Shown piece after piece: positions 23,244-34,098 of a stretch of 64,000 nt of DNA. The notes under the pieces were generated by a model. It saw nothing but the letters and a program-made list of their open reading frames with translations. It was not told the DNA's origin and ran no database searches. Each line of letters starts with the position of its first letter. Within the stretch, counting starts at the first letter, position 1. The stretch is from positions 62,001-126,000 of the forward strand of contig JAHLKD010000070.1 in NCBI GenBank assembly GCA_025526935.1. Reading direction: 5' to 3'. The DNA is from Cladochytrium replicatum (taxonomy: Eukaryota; Chytridiomycota; Chytridiomycetes; Cladochytriales; Cladochytriaceae). The translations under genes were made by a program, and so were the position numbers.

Positions 23244-23502
23244 ACTGTGTGGCTTCGGGCGGGCCAATGGTGGGAACTCTTGGCGAATAAGGTCTCTGGA
23301 ATTGGACAATTTTGGGACTCCTTGCTCCAGCTTTCAGAACTCTCCGCAAACGGAAAATTGGAATGTATATGTGCATCGGTGCATACATTGTGAGATCAGC
23401 AATCTGGGTTCTTGCACAAGTAGGAGCTGCATCCTACTTTGATTGCTCCCAGCGGCGCAGTCTGAACAATGCTTGAACTTACCTCCTGCACAGAAGATAC
23501 GG

Positions 23503-23752
23503 ATGAACAAACGGGTCCCGGAGTCAGTTTTTCAGAAGATCAATACAGGTTCTGCATGACAATAACGACGGAGCACCAGCAGCTAAACCAAGATGGCAAA
23601 AGATCCAGTTCATTTTGTTGGTGCTCTGCCTCACAATTGCACTTCTAGCTATACTTCTTTGTTTGTATTTCATTGCTCTGGGACTCCCAAAATCAGATAA
23701 ACTGACGGGAGTTGAACTCTCGTTGCTTGATGCGGAAAAGTACTTGTTTTAG
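23503..23752 (+). CDS. Putative small single-pass membrane protein (71 aa)
   Basis: Two exons (23503-23548 and 23583-23752) joined across a 34-nt GT-AG gap give a 71-residue product. It starts MNKRVPESVFQK, then has basic residues (KPRWQK) before one strong hydrophobic helix (FILLVLCLTIALLAILLCLY) and a short polar tail ending in LLDAEKYLF. Positive residues before the helix suggest a cytosolic N-terminus. The intron would be unusually short, so the gene may be spurious or the boundaries slightly wrong. It lies between the divergent HMG-box gene and the convergent EEP gene. Confidence 0.4.
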
Positions 23753-23898
23753 AGTGTTTGAACAATGGTTTTAGTATGTGCACACAGAAACAGAAGCGAA
23801 AAAACATTTACTGTCCGCCAATATATCAGGCTAGATCTACGATTGCAGTCCCTGGTACTTGAACAGAAGCAGCGTTGTGAGAAACTGTTGCCTGAAAT

Positions 23899-25076
23899 TC
23901 AGGCTAGATCAACAATGACCGGTACATGATCCGAAGCAGTGGTGTGAAACAAAAAAGTCCCTCTGACTTTTTGTAGTAATTGGGTCTCGACCAAGATAAA
24001 ATCAATGACCGTCCCCGTCCAACAAGTGTACTGCGGAACGTGCATGCTTAGGAGGAACGGATCCGCGTAGCCTGCGTCTGCAGCGACAGTAAACGAGCCA
24101 GCGTCCCTGTGCTCGTTGAAATCACCCATGATAACATGTCCAACAACGCTTTTGTCGAGTGATTTTCTGGACTGCAAGAACTCCAAAATTGCGCGCATCT
24201 CCTCTATGCGCTGTTCTTGGCTGTTGACCTCCAGATGTGTCCCCACAATGCGAATCGCACCACTTCCATCCGGGAGATCCACCACCGCACTCGCAAAGCA
24301 CCTGGTCCCACTCATCATCGCAGCGACCGTGTCCCTCAAAGGTAACTTGCTGTACAATACGTTCCCCAACTCCATATGTTCATTCGTGCAAGAGCGAACA
24401 TGGTAAATATAACCCAGTTCACGCATTCGCGCATCGTACATGTTCGACGTTTTCGGCGTGTAAGTGTAAGGAACTTCTTGGAACACAACGATGTCTGGGT
24501 TGATCAAAGATACATCGTTCAGTACTCGAGAAATATTATCGTTCCCCGATCTGTCACGGAAGAAATGGATGTTGTAGGAGGCCAATCGGAGACGCATTGG
24601 AGAGTTCGGTGGTATGAGGGAGTTCAGGGACAGCGACTTTGTCTCCGATGCGATGAAAGCAGAATGGTCTTTGACGTGTTCGCCCGGAGTGCTTACGAAC
24701 GTGGGCGGGAATGGGCTCCATTTCTGCGTTACCGACTGTTCCCAGTCCATGTATTCCGTTGCAGTGACCCTCCGCTCCATAAATTGTTCTTGTAGCTGTG
24801 AGTTCACAGTTCGCAATTGTTGATGACACGCATAAAATCTCAAGTGCCTTTGGATCGTATACTGATGCTGATATGGTCGAGGGGCACCAGGTCCACAGAG
24901 TCGCTGCTGCTCACTCGAGACTGCTGCTCGGTCGCAGATTCGCTCCTGCTTTCGCCAAACAGGCGCTTCTTCGACGGTGCGGCGCCGATTCGTGGCACAC
25001 CTCGTCGGGATGGAAGCTCATGGCAAGAATCAATTCTACTGTGAGTCTGAAAAAAGCCTCGATTTATTACATCCAT
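23899..25076 (-). CDS. Endonuclease/exonuclease/phosphatase (EEP) family protein
   Basis: This is a two-exon minus-strand gene: 25076-24915 and 24861-23899, with a 53-nt intron from GTGAGC to CATCAG. The product is 374 residues. The catalytic fold occupies roughly residues 130-374 and shows the EEP signatures in order: RLASYNIHFF (metal-side Asn), VVFQEVPY (Glu), GTHLEV, IMGDFNEH (Asp and Asn) and TASDHVPVIVDLA (Asp-His). The family includes Mg-dependent nucleases and phosphodiesterases acting on DNA, RNA ends or lipid and inositol phosphates; the substrate cannot be told from sequence. The N-terminal 55 residues are basic and Ser-rich. An upstream exon is possible because TTTTTTCAG precedes THSRID. 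Confidence 0.8.
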
Positions 25077-25106
25077 TTAGCATGAGCTAATGAATCTTTA
25101 CACTTT

Positions 25107-26630
25107 GTGGACGTCGGCCGCTTCGTTGTATCAGCATTTAGCCCAGATCTGGACAAATCCACTTCAACCTCACAGAATGCAGACATCACATCAATCATTT
25201 GTGTCCACTTTGGAATGAGCGGTCGATGGCGCTTCATCCCCCGTCCCGGCAGCTGTCAATGCCCTCCAACAAAAGTCCGTCCATCTTCCCCTCCGCTATC
25301 AACCCCAGCAGAACCACGCCTTGGGCGTAAGAGAAGCAGCAGAAAAAAAAAATTGCTGAAGAAAGTGCAAATGCGAAGTCGGGGTCGAGAGAGCGCGAAC
25401 TCTAGTGAGCCTGATCTTCCCCGGACACCAATTCGTAGCAGCCCGTTCTCCCCCACGACACCGGTGGACCAAATTCGATATCAGAGGTCCAGTAAGTCCC
25501 CATGCGTCATCATCGGACTCGTCGATATCACCCGATCCGAAACCCACTCGACGCAAACCTATTTAGGATCTCTACAATCGGTTTCTGGCTGGACCACTGA
25601 AACCGAATCGAATCGAGGTAGAAAAGACAGAGGAGTATGCTGTCGATGATGTGAGCGGCGTTGCGTCGAGGGGGGATGACGAGTGGAAGACGACGAAGCT
25701 CTTGAAGGCACAGGTTTCGGAAATCCCAACACAGTGCGCCTTCTCATGGTGTCCTATGAGGCTCTTGACACAACCACAGCGACATCATCAAGCTCGAGCG
25801 GCAAAGTAAATGCACCGCCGTGGACATGACGGTGCATTTACAACCATCCGCAGTGGGACGTTGCAAGAGCGCTGGGATGAAGTGGGATACGGGCGGGCGG
25901 GCAGACGGTGTACCCTTGTTTAACATGCCAGCGCTTTCCGCACAGCGACATGACCGTGACGCCCACAAAATGGAACCGGTCGAAAGCGGATGAGGACGAT
26001 GATTAGGTGTGGACATTGAAAAGCTGTTGACACCCGCGAGACTCAGGGCACAGCTCCGTACCCCTTTGCCCGTCGGAAAACCGTTCCTGAGCCATTTTGC
26101 ACCCGAGGACGGACAAAAGAAGAACAGCCCCAAACTGCAACGATCGCGGAGCGCACCGAACCCCAAAACAGCCAAAGACTCAAGTTACGACGAACGACAC
26201 CTGAGCGACGCCAAATCAAATCATCCAAACAAACAAATGGGCCTATCCCCGACATTTCCGACGACGTAGATGTTGCATCTTACGGCTGCGATCATCGCTG
26301 CGATCAGTTGGTCACGCAGTCTCAGGAAACAAAGCCGAGCTGATCGCACCAATGCGCTCGGTTGCTTCCGAATCCACAAACACGGCACCCCGCTCATCCG
26401 CAGAAAACACTAGAATATCCGCCGCCGCTGGTTGTGCCCGGGGAATCGATGGGGCGAAAACAGCGCAGGATCGCAGCACAACACAGGGGAGTACACTCAC
26501 GCGAAGGCGGTCCGAAAGAGAAGCGAGCCGTTGGAAGAGCCTGAGGATGATGAGGTCGATCAGGGTCCGGACGACTTGATGATTGCGTCTGCGAAGGAGG
26601 CACGGGAGGAGAATAGATGGGTCTGAGAGT
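25107..26630 (+). other. Unresolved coding fragments, one with a DNA-glycosylase-like motif
   Basis: The + strand has several protein-like fragments that I could not join. The frame from 25107 contains IICVHFGMSGRWRF, which resembles the HxGMxG strand of Fpg/Nei DNA glycosylases, followed by a Lys/Arg/Ser-rich tail to 25649. Other fragments read EYAVDDVSGVASRGDDEWK (about 25640-25700), DIEKLLTPARLRAQL (26009 onward) and EPEDDEVDQGPDDLMIASAK (about 26535-26600). These may be exons of one damaged gene. No catalytic N-terminal Pro-Glu or zinc finger of Fpg was found. Confidence 0.3.
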
Positions 26631-27199
26631 GTGATGCAGTGGAGCATGTTGCGCTTACAAACGATGTTGATGAAGTGTAAAGATCGTCTTGTGCAGCTAA
26701 CCATATCCAAAGTTACAAATCAAGCTGTGCAAACCCATCTCGAGTCCGCGAATGAGACGATTGCAGACGGTCACGACTTCTTTTTCGTGTAATAATTCGT
26801 GTGCACTTCTATGGACACTGTGTTTTCATGGTAGGTAATCAGAGTGATGCTTTTTTCGACAGTAGTGGCTTAAACATGCCACCGGATCCCACCCGATGTC
26901 TAAGCCAATAGACGCTCCCCCAAACTCTAGTAAACCAAAGCCAAACCCAAGAATAATTCCACGTGAACCTAACAGCTCGACGATTCTCTCGATTCTCAGT
27001 TTCTCTCCATTTTGTAGCCCCTGTCTTGCTCCGTTTTGCTTTGGCTGTTCTGTTCTTTTCAATGCGTTCTATTCTCAGTCTGCCCTTCCCTGCCCTGCCC
27101 TTCCGCTCTTCGCTGCCACCCGACTTTCCTTTCTCTAGCGCGTTTTTGTCTGCACGACAACCTCTTCAACTAAAATAGTCGCTCCTCGATAATGTCAAA

Positions 27200-30100
27200 A
27201 TGCCTCTCATAGGCATCCCCTTCGACGCTTACTACGCTCTCCCGTCCGTGCTTGCTGCTATCGATAAAATCAGACCCCTGGTCGCGGCCGGTCTTTCGAC
27301 ATCGACCGATCCACCTTCCAGATCCGCTTCGTCCTCGTCATCACGTAACTCGAGAAAATCCGACATCCATGCTGCTGCTGACGACTCCCCAGTCCCAAAC
27401 GCAAAAGAAATCGCCGCGTTCCTAGCTCATCTTCGGAAATTCCAGGAGGACGCGCTCGGTCCCGTCACGGCTGTAGAGCACTACAGCCTATCTTCTAACA
27501 CAAAGAAGAACGCCTCCAGCTCGTCGTCGCTGTTTTTCGTCAAGATCCCGGCAAAACTGTTCAAAGAGACCTTTGTGACTTTTACCAGTGACTCCTCGTC
27601 CTCCTCGTCGTCACAGAAACGAAAGCGGTCGTCGCTGGGATACGCAAAATCGAAAGTTGTTCAGCCCTCGCCGATATTGGCGTTGATCGTCGCGTGCGCG
27701 TATAGGTACAAGAAGCAGAAAGGGATTAAGCGATGGGTATAAGAAAATGGCATTTGGATGGATCTCATAAGATTATTGATTACATGGCGTCTTAGGAATT
27801 TCCGGCCACCGCACCTCCATCTTCTCCGCCCTCCGAACTAAACCGCAGAAAATCTGCCTCCCTAGCCCTTCTTGCTGAACTCAGGCAGGCGCTAGTAGAA
27901 TCAGGCTACATAGTATCACCCCGCATCGCTTTTGCCTCAAATCTTAACAAAAAGCTCGTCTCGGAACTCACCACCTCCATTCAAAAACTCAAAGGTACAC
28001 CACAGCTTTTGATTGTTGCCCCACACAAGCACAACTTGTTTTTTCAATCCATAGGAACCATAGCGACTGACCACTCAAAAGCAACGCACGTCATCTATCC
28101 TCCCGATGAACAAGACTACAGCAACCAAGAGTTTTACAGAACGCTTGAGAAGAAGGACGGATACGTGTGCTTGCATTACTGGTACCGTCCAGACTCATCC
28201 GACGTGTGGTGCCTGGACTCCCCGGATTTCCTTCAGCCAGAGGTGGGTTCTATCGGGTCGTGCTTTGATCGACAATAACGAATTTTTGCAGCCGCCACCT
28301 GAGCACGTTGGACCCTGGATGGTGCACGCAAAGTGGCTAACAGACAGTCTGCTTTACAATGAATGGATGGTAATGTGAAGAGTTTGCGGATTTTCATTAT
28401 GCAAATCCTAACTGAGCATGGTTTTCAGAACGAGGAAGATTATGAGGTTCCTGAAGATCAGAGAACAACGAACGGCGGCACGAAGAGTTCCAAAATGTCA
28501 ATCAAGTCTGCAGCTGCAACGATGTCAGCGTCAGAAAATGAAGATGATAGTTGGGGAGATGGTCAGAAGGCGAACGGACGGAACGGCACGAAAACATCGC
28601 GTTCTGCGACACAATCGCGTAGATCTTCGCAGAGCAATCTTGTTAACGAGCGGAAGCGAAAGCGGCCGGATGAGGACAGCGATGATGGGGATACGCGCTC
28701 TTCCCGAAAAGCAAAGACTGCCAACGACGCAGATTCAGCTGTGGCTACGCCACGAAAGCTCCCGGTGAAATTGAAAGTGAAAGGTCCGGTCGATACCCCA
28801 CCTGCTAGCACGGACGTAGCTGAGGCGAGAGGGGCACGATCTTCGCGATCGCAGACAAAGGCAGAAGCAACCGCCACTACTCCATCGACATCAACGAGGA
28901 GCGGAGTTTCAAGCAAACTGTCATTGACGCTGGACAGGAAGCAGTCAGCTGTGGCGGATAAAGGATCACCTGCCCCCACTCTCAAACTGAGCAAGCCATC
29001 GTTAACAGAAGCACCGAGATCCAGCATCGGCGGTAAGTCTCCAGGTCCACAGGCCCTCCAGCGGATGCAGACGTCAGGCAAAACCGTACCACCGCGGACA
29101 GCAACATCGGGTAAAACCCCGCGAGAGTCTGCTAAAACCCCTCGAGTCGAACCCATGAGACCTACCGTGAGCGGGAAGCAACCCCCCAGTTTCTCGGGCA
29201 AAAAGCCCCGACAGTCATTAGCGCAGTCCGGGTCGACTTCAGACGATTTTTCAGACGTCGAAGTCACGGACGAGAGCGACTTGAACGATGACAATTCAGA
29301 CATTGAAATTCGGGATGCAGACGACGGAAACTCGTCCTCGGACGAAGGCACCGACGATGAGAACGAGATCGACATCGAAGACCGTGCCGATACGCCCACC
29401 ACCCAAAATACCTCCACCACACCCGGCCACCCCTCCTCCATACAACCGCCGAAAGGCCGACCCAGCACATCCTCTACGCGGTCAACGAAACGCCCGTACC
29501 ACCGCCACTCCTACCTCCCCGCACCGATCCCGCAACCCGACCGCCCCGCGCTTCCCCAGCCCGCCGTGCTCCTCGTGAAAGAATACGGTCTCCCGCCGCT
29601 CGCGCCGGCGTACAGCGTTCCCTACCCCGTCGTCCGAGCCGTGGACCTCGACCAACGGGTGACGCAGAAGCTCAAACGGCACGAGTACGAGCCGATTTCA
29701 GACGATTCGGCTGTGATCTTTAACATCTCGCGGAGAGTGAGGAAGTGGTACCCCCTGAGCGTGTGCCAGGAGTCGTATGCGTTTGCAAAGGGGCGGTGGA
29801 AGGGGATGGGAGTTGGGTGGGTTGGGAGTAAAGAGAGGGTGAAGTGGGCGAGCATTGAGGATGAGGAGGAGGATGAGGAAGGGAAGACGGAAAAGGAAGG
29901 GGAGGGGGAGGAGGATGATGAGGTTGGGGCTGGCGAGGTTGAGAAGTGGATTCGGAGGGTTATGAGCGACGCGGCGGAGTTTGCGGCTTCCATACGGAGG
30001 GTTGGTGTTGGTGGTGGGGTGACGACAGCTGTAGGTGCGAGCGCTGGGACGCCGGTGGTGACGACAGCGACGGAGAATGCGAACGTACCAGTAACGCAAA

Positions 30101-32011
30101 CGATGGAGAATGGGAATGCAACGCCGGCGATTGTTTCGGAGAAATCCGACGTTGGTACGAAAGCAGAAGGTTCTTCTTCTGGAACGCCTGTGAACGGCCA
30201 AGCAGGAAGTGGTGTGGACTCGCCCTCGAGCACAATCAAGCCCGAAACTCCCACCAAACCAATGTCGACTCCGCCGCCTTCAACCCCACCGAACCACCCT
30301 CCGCCCAAACCCAACCCCTCAACACCAACACGCAACTCCGCAACAGCAACATATGCAAGTACCACGACCCTCACCGCCGCCGAAACGAGGCTATGTCTCC
30401 CCCCTTCCTTCCCATCCTGGTTCTCCCCGTCCGAAATCTCATCCTACGAACTTTCCTTCTTCCCGTCCCTCCTCGTCCGCAACAAATACGCCGCGGTCGC
30501 AAAGGCAGAGTACATCCGCGCGCGCAACGCGATGGTCGCGGTGTCCCTCGCGGACCCGGAGCACTATCTGGACCTCGGACGGTGCTGGGAGGGTCTTGGG
30601 CTTGACGAGGCGCGGATTGGGGGTGTGCCGCCTTTTGGTGTGGACGGCGTCGAGGGTGCTGGGGAGGAATTTGCGGTGCGGGTGAAGGGAAGCGAGGAGA
30701 GGGTTGTGAGCGTTGAGGGCGGGGGGATGCCGGGGACTGTGGTGTGGTTGGGGCGGATCCATGGGTTCTTGGAGATGCATGGATTGATCAATGGGCAGGT
30801 GAGAAAGCAAAAAAGAAAGAACTGAATCTATCTATTTGAAAGGACTCTTTGCTTATGTTTTTTTTGTGGTGGTTTAGATCATTGCGGATAACCCGCCTAC
30901 GACGGTTTACACGCACGAATCCGCGTTGCTGGTGAGCGACTATGACCCACGGAACATTGACGCCAACGTGCCGAGTTTCGGTGTGACCTCTGCACGCACC
31001 CAAACAGCACCCACCGCACCGCCGCAGCTTCCGATATCGTTGGTGCGGTGCCATTTCTGCAAGGAGGACTGCACGCGACGACGGTACGCGTCTCTCCATA
31101 CGTCCTCGTTCCATTTGTGCCAGCTCTGTTTCGCAGAGGGTGTGTACCCGAGCGATCACACCTCGTCGGACTTTATGCGGCTTGAGGTGCCATCTGTCGC
31201 GACGTACAAGATGGACCAGGCGCGGTTGTATGAGGACGAGGAGGAGGAGGGCGGTGGGGGACGGTGGGGAGATGAGGAGGTTGTGAGGCTTTTGGAGGGG
31301 GTTGAGGGGGGGTTGGGGTGGGACGAGGTGGCGGGGATTGTTGGGGGCGGAAGAAGCGCTGGGGAGTGTTTGAGTTTGTTTATGAGGATGGATCTTGAGA
31401 GGCGGTGGGTTGAGGGCGATGATGAAGGGGAGAAAGTTGAGGACGAGGGTGGCGGGGATGCGGACGGGGACGGGGATGGGGCGGAGGAGAAGAAGGAGGT
31501 TAAGGTGGTTGGTAAGAAGGAGGAGGTTGTTGGGCTGGATGGGGTTCCGAATCGGGTGATGGGGTTGCTTGGTGCGATTGGATCTGCGACGCAGAATCCT
31601 GGGTTGAGTGCAGCCGCTGCGCATGCGATGTTACGACAGTGGACTCGGACACGGCTCAGCGAATCAGAAGGGTTGATTGTCTCTGATGACGAGGAGCAGG
31701 AGCCAGAGGAAGCGGAGCCGATCGCGGCAATGGAAGTCCTGACGCAGCTCGAACAGCGCGGGATTCTGAAGCAGCTGCTTTGCGGCGAGGTTCTTGAAGG
31801 CAGCGAAAGCAGCATTATGGAGGAGGCGGAAGGGGACCACAGGGGGTGGGATCCTGGTGAGGTGTTGGTGGAAATAGGGATGGAAGCTGCAGCTGGGTGC
31901 GCGGAGCGTCTTGCGGAGGTGGAACAGATGAGGATGGAGGAGAAGTGTAGGGAGCTGGAGGAGGTTGTGTTGTTGAAGCTAGGGTTGAAGATGGCGGATT
32001 TGGAGCGGTAG
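27200..32011 (+). CDS. SWI3/RSC8/SMARCC-type chromatin remodelling complex subunit
   Basis: Six exons (27200-27736, 27796-27994, 28055-28242, 28292-28369, 28429-30798, 30878-32011) give 1501 residues in one frame. The N-terminus matches the SMARCC-type BRCT/chromo-like module (THVIYPPDEQDYSNQEFYRT then PWMVHAKWLTDSLLYNEW). A long disordered Ser/Lys-rich region with an acidic patch follows. The SWIRM domain (FPSWFSPSEISSYELSFFPS to RIHGFLEMHGLINGQ) spans the last intron. Next come a ZZ-like finger (CHFCKEDC with CQLC) and a SANT domain (WGDEEVVRLLEGVE to LFMRMDLERRW), then an acidic linker and a C-terminal helical coiled segment. It is a core scaffold of SWI/SNF or RSC in the nucleus. At 1501 aa it is longer than most fungal relatives, because of the low-complexity linkers. 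Confidence 0.95.
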
Positions 32012-32151
32012 GGGCGAGAAGTTGAGAAGGTTAGACTTGCTGAAATAGATCAACACATTCGTAATGATTAACATCCGTCTTATTTGGCGTATCAAAACAA
32101 AATTTCACCAGACGGCCCCTTCGGAAACCGTCCTTAAACACCGCCACGTTT

Positions 32152-33409
32152 ATGGACCTCAACATCTGCAACAACGCTTCCCACGAAACAGTGAAGTTCG
32201 TGGTAGGTGGTGCGATTACAGTCGGGTTGTTCGTGTCCTACATCCCACAGGTATAATGCAACGTTCTTTCAAGTCATAAGCTTCAAAGGCTGATTTGTTG
32301 TTGCAGTTTCACAAGTTTTTAACAACAAGAAGCAGTGATGGGATCTCCTCGTTGTTTCTCCTCCTCGGTGCGGTCGGTGGAACAGGGAGCTTCTTCAACA
32401 TGGTCCTGCTCCAATACCCAAACATTCAGTGCTGCCTGCACGCCGATGTAAGTTGGGTTTTCTTTCTTTGCTGAGCAACTCCATATTTTTGCATGTGCTT
32501 GACTAAAAATTTTTCATCTCTTCGGACATGATGCACCCCCAAAAAAAAACATTTGAAACAACAGTGGACACCCTCCTTTTGCATCGAGAATACGTTGGGA
32601 TTATTCCAAGTCGGCACGCAGTTCGCCTGCTTCGCTGCCGTGTGAGTCGCACCAAAAAATATACATCCCGCTTTGAACCCATTTTCGATATTTTTTTTCA
32701 ACAAGGTTTGTTCTCTTCTACGTCTTCTTCCCGCGGCGTACGAGTGGGTGCAACGCTTCAGATCTCCGACGGATCCATCGCGAACGACGGACGGCTTCCG
32801 TTGTCGCAACCGTAGTCTCGATTTTCTTGTGTGTGACGGTCGGGGCCGTGATGTGGGGACTCGTGTCGACGCAGGGATCGGCGTCTGTCGGTTCCGTGTC
32901 GCCTAGCCAATGGCTCGCGGGCGTCCTAGGTCTCATTTCGACCGCGACGTCGGTGTTTATGTGGATGCCGCAGATTGTAGAGACCTGGATTCAGAGGGTA
33001 ATTCCATTTTGAAGCTTACCGTTCCTCGCGTTGATGATTTGATCTATTTTTTTGGTGTTTGGTTTCAAAAAGCGTGCTGGCGCGCTTTCGATCCCGATGT
33101 TGGCAATGCAAGCGCCCGGTTCGTTCGTTTTCGTTTACTCGATCGTGAAACAGCCGGGTGCGAATTGGACCTCGTGGGTCTCGTACCTTGTCGCTGGGAT
33201 ACTCCAGTTTGTGCTGCTAATAGAATGTGTGTACTTTGCACGCACGAGCAAGGCGTCGTCATCGGCTTCGTCGAGCGAGTCGATTGTAGAAGGTAAAGAA
33301 TTGAAAATGATTGTGTGTTTTGGATCACAAGCATGTTCTAACTACATTTGGCTTTCAAGAACTGCCCGTTGCTAATTCGTCACAGATCGATTTGATTGCG
33401 AAAAAGTGA
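32152..33409 (+). CDS. PQ-loop repeat membrane protein
   Basis: Six short exons (32152-32250, 32307-32447, 32565-32641, 32706-32997, 33073-33292, 33360-33409) add up to 292 residues in frame. Two PQ motifs are visible: FVSYIPQFHKFLTTRSSDGIS in the first half and FMWMPQIVETWIQRRAG in the second. This is the usual two-repeat, seven-helix layout of PQ-loop proteins (cystinosin and vacuolar basic amino-acid transporter relatives). Hydrophobic helices alternate throughout, and the C-terminus is Ser-rich. The protein probably transports a small solute across a vacuolar or other endomembrane; the substrate is unknown. It starts 140 bp after the SWI3-like stop codon on the same strand. Confidence 0.88.
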
Positions 33410-34098
33410 CTCCGGCAAACAAAAAAACGATGACTTGCAAGTGATAGTGGCCCGACCAACATTGTGAATAATCGCCGTTTCCAGTTGACAATGATTTTTC
33501 CATGAATAAATACCGTCGTCTGCATCATCACAGAACCCTGTGTGTGGCTTTTAACAATTCTGCAATCTCAGGGTCGCATTGCGTGAGGGAAAGTTATAAG
33601 CTCGCAGTTCACTGGGCTAGCCGAAGGCAGGGTCGGAGTTCAACGCTCAAAAATGAACGGCACGTTGGATTCGGATTGAGCTTCCAATTGAATGGTCGTG
33701 AAGCCGATTGTGCAACGATTTCCCGATCAACTTGCGAAGCTGCTGTTATCAGCACGATCACGTTACATCAGGGAGTCCAGGGAAATGAATTTTGGTGCTC
33801 GAATTTTCTATGTTGTTGTGTCGAAAGAATTTAGAACATTCTCCAATCTCATTTACCTTTCGTTTTTCGAGCATAGCAGTCACATCATCACCGCTTTACA
33901 TTCCCCTCAATCACTCGGAGACTCTTTCTACACGAGTGGGCTTGAGCTAATTACCTTATCATTCTATTTTAACCACAGAGAATTTTTTCGAATCAAATTC
34001 TGAACCACCATGGCGCGACCATGGGATAAATTGCCCCCCCAATTTGCTTAAAAGCATCGACTTACTACAAAGATCTGCACTCCACATTCCTTCGAAAT
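33410..34098. other. Intergenic region upstream of the OPT gene
   Basis: No supported gene is present. Overlapping + strand frames at 33502-33834 and 33692-34003 lack domain features. The stretch just upstream of the OPT start contains two CCATGG(C/G)-like words near 34010. Confidence 0.5.

Noticed and set aside
24840-25076. Ending the EEP gene's first exon at the TGA near 24840 as a separate small protein
   Set aside because: A GTGAGC-CATCAG intron joins this exon in frame to the catalytic part, which explains both pieces better.
28563-29468. 301-codon minus-strand open frame opposite the SWI3-like gene
   Set aside because: It lies wholly antisense to a well-supported exon and its composition mirrors that exon's codon bias. 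It has no domain of its own.
29622-30374. 250-codon minus-strand open frame
   Set aside because: It is an antisense shadow of the low-complexity linker of the SWI3-like protein.
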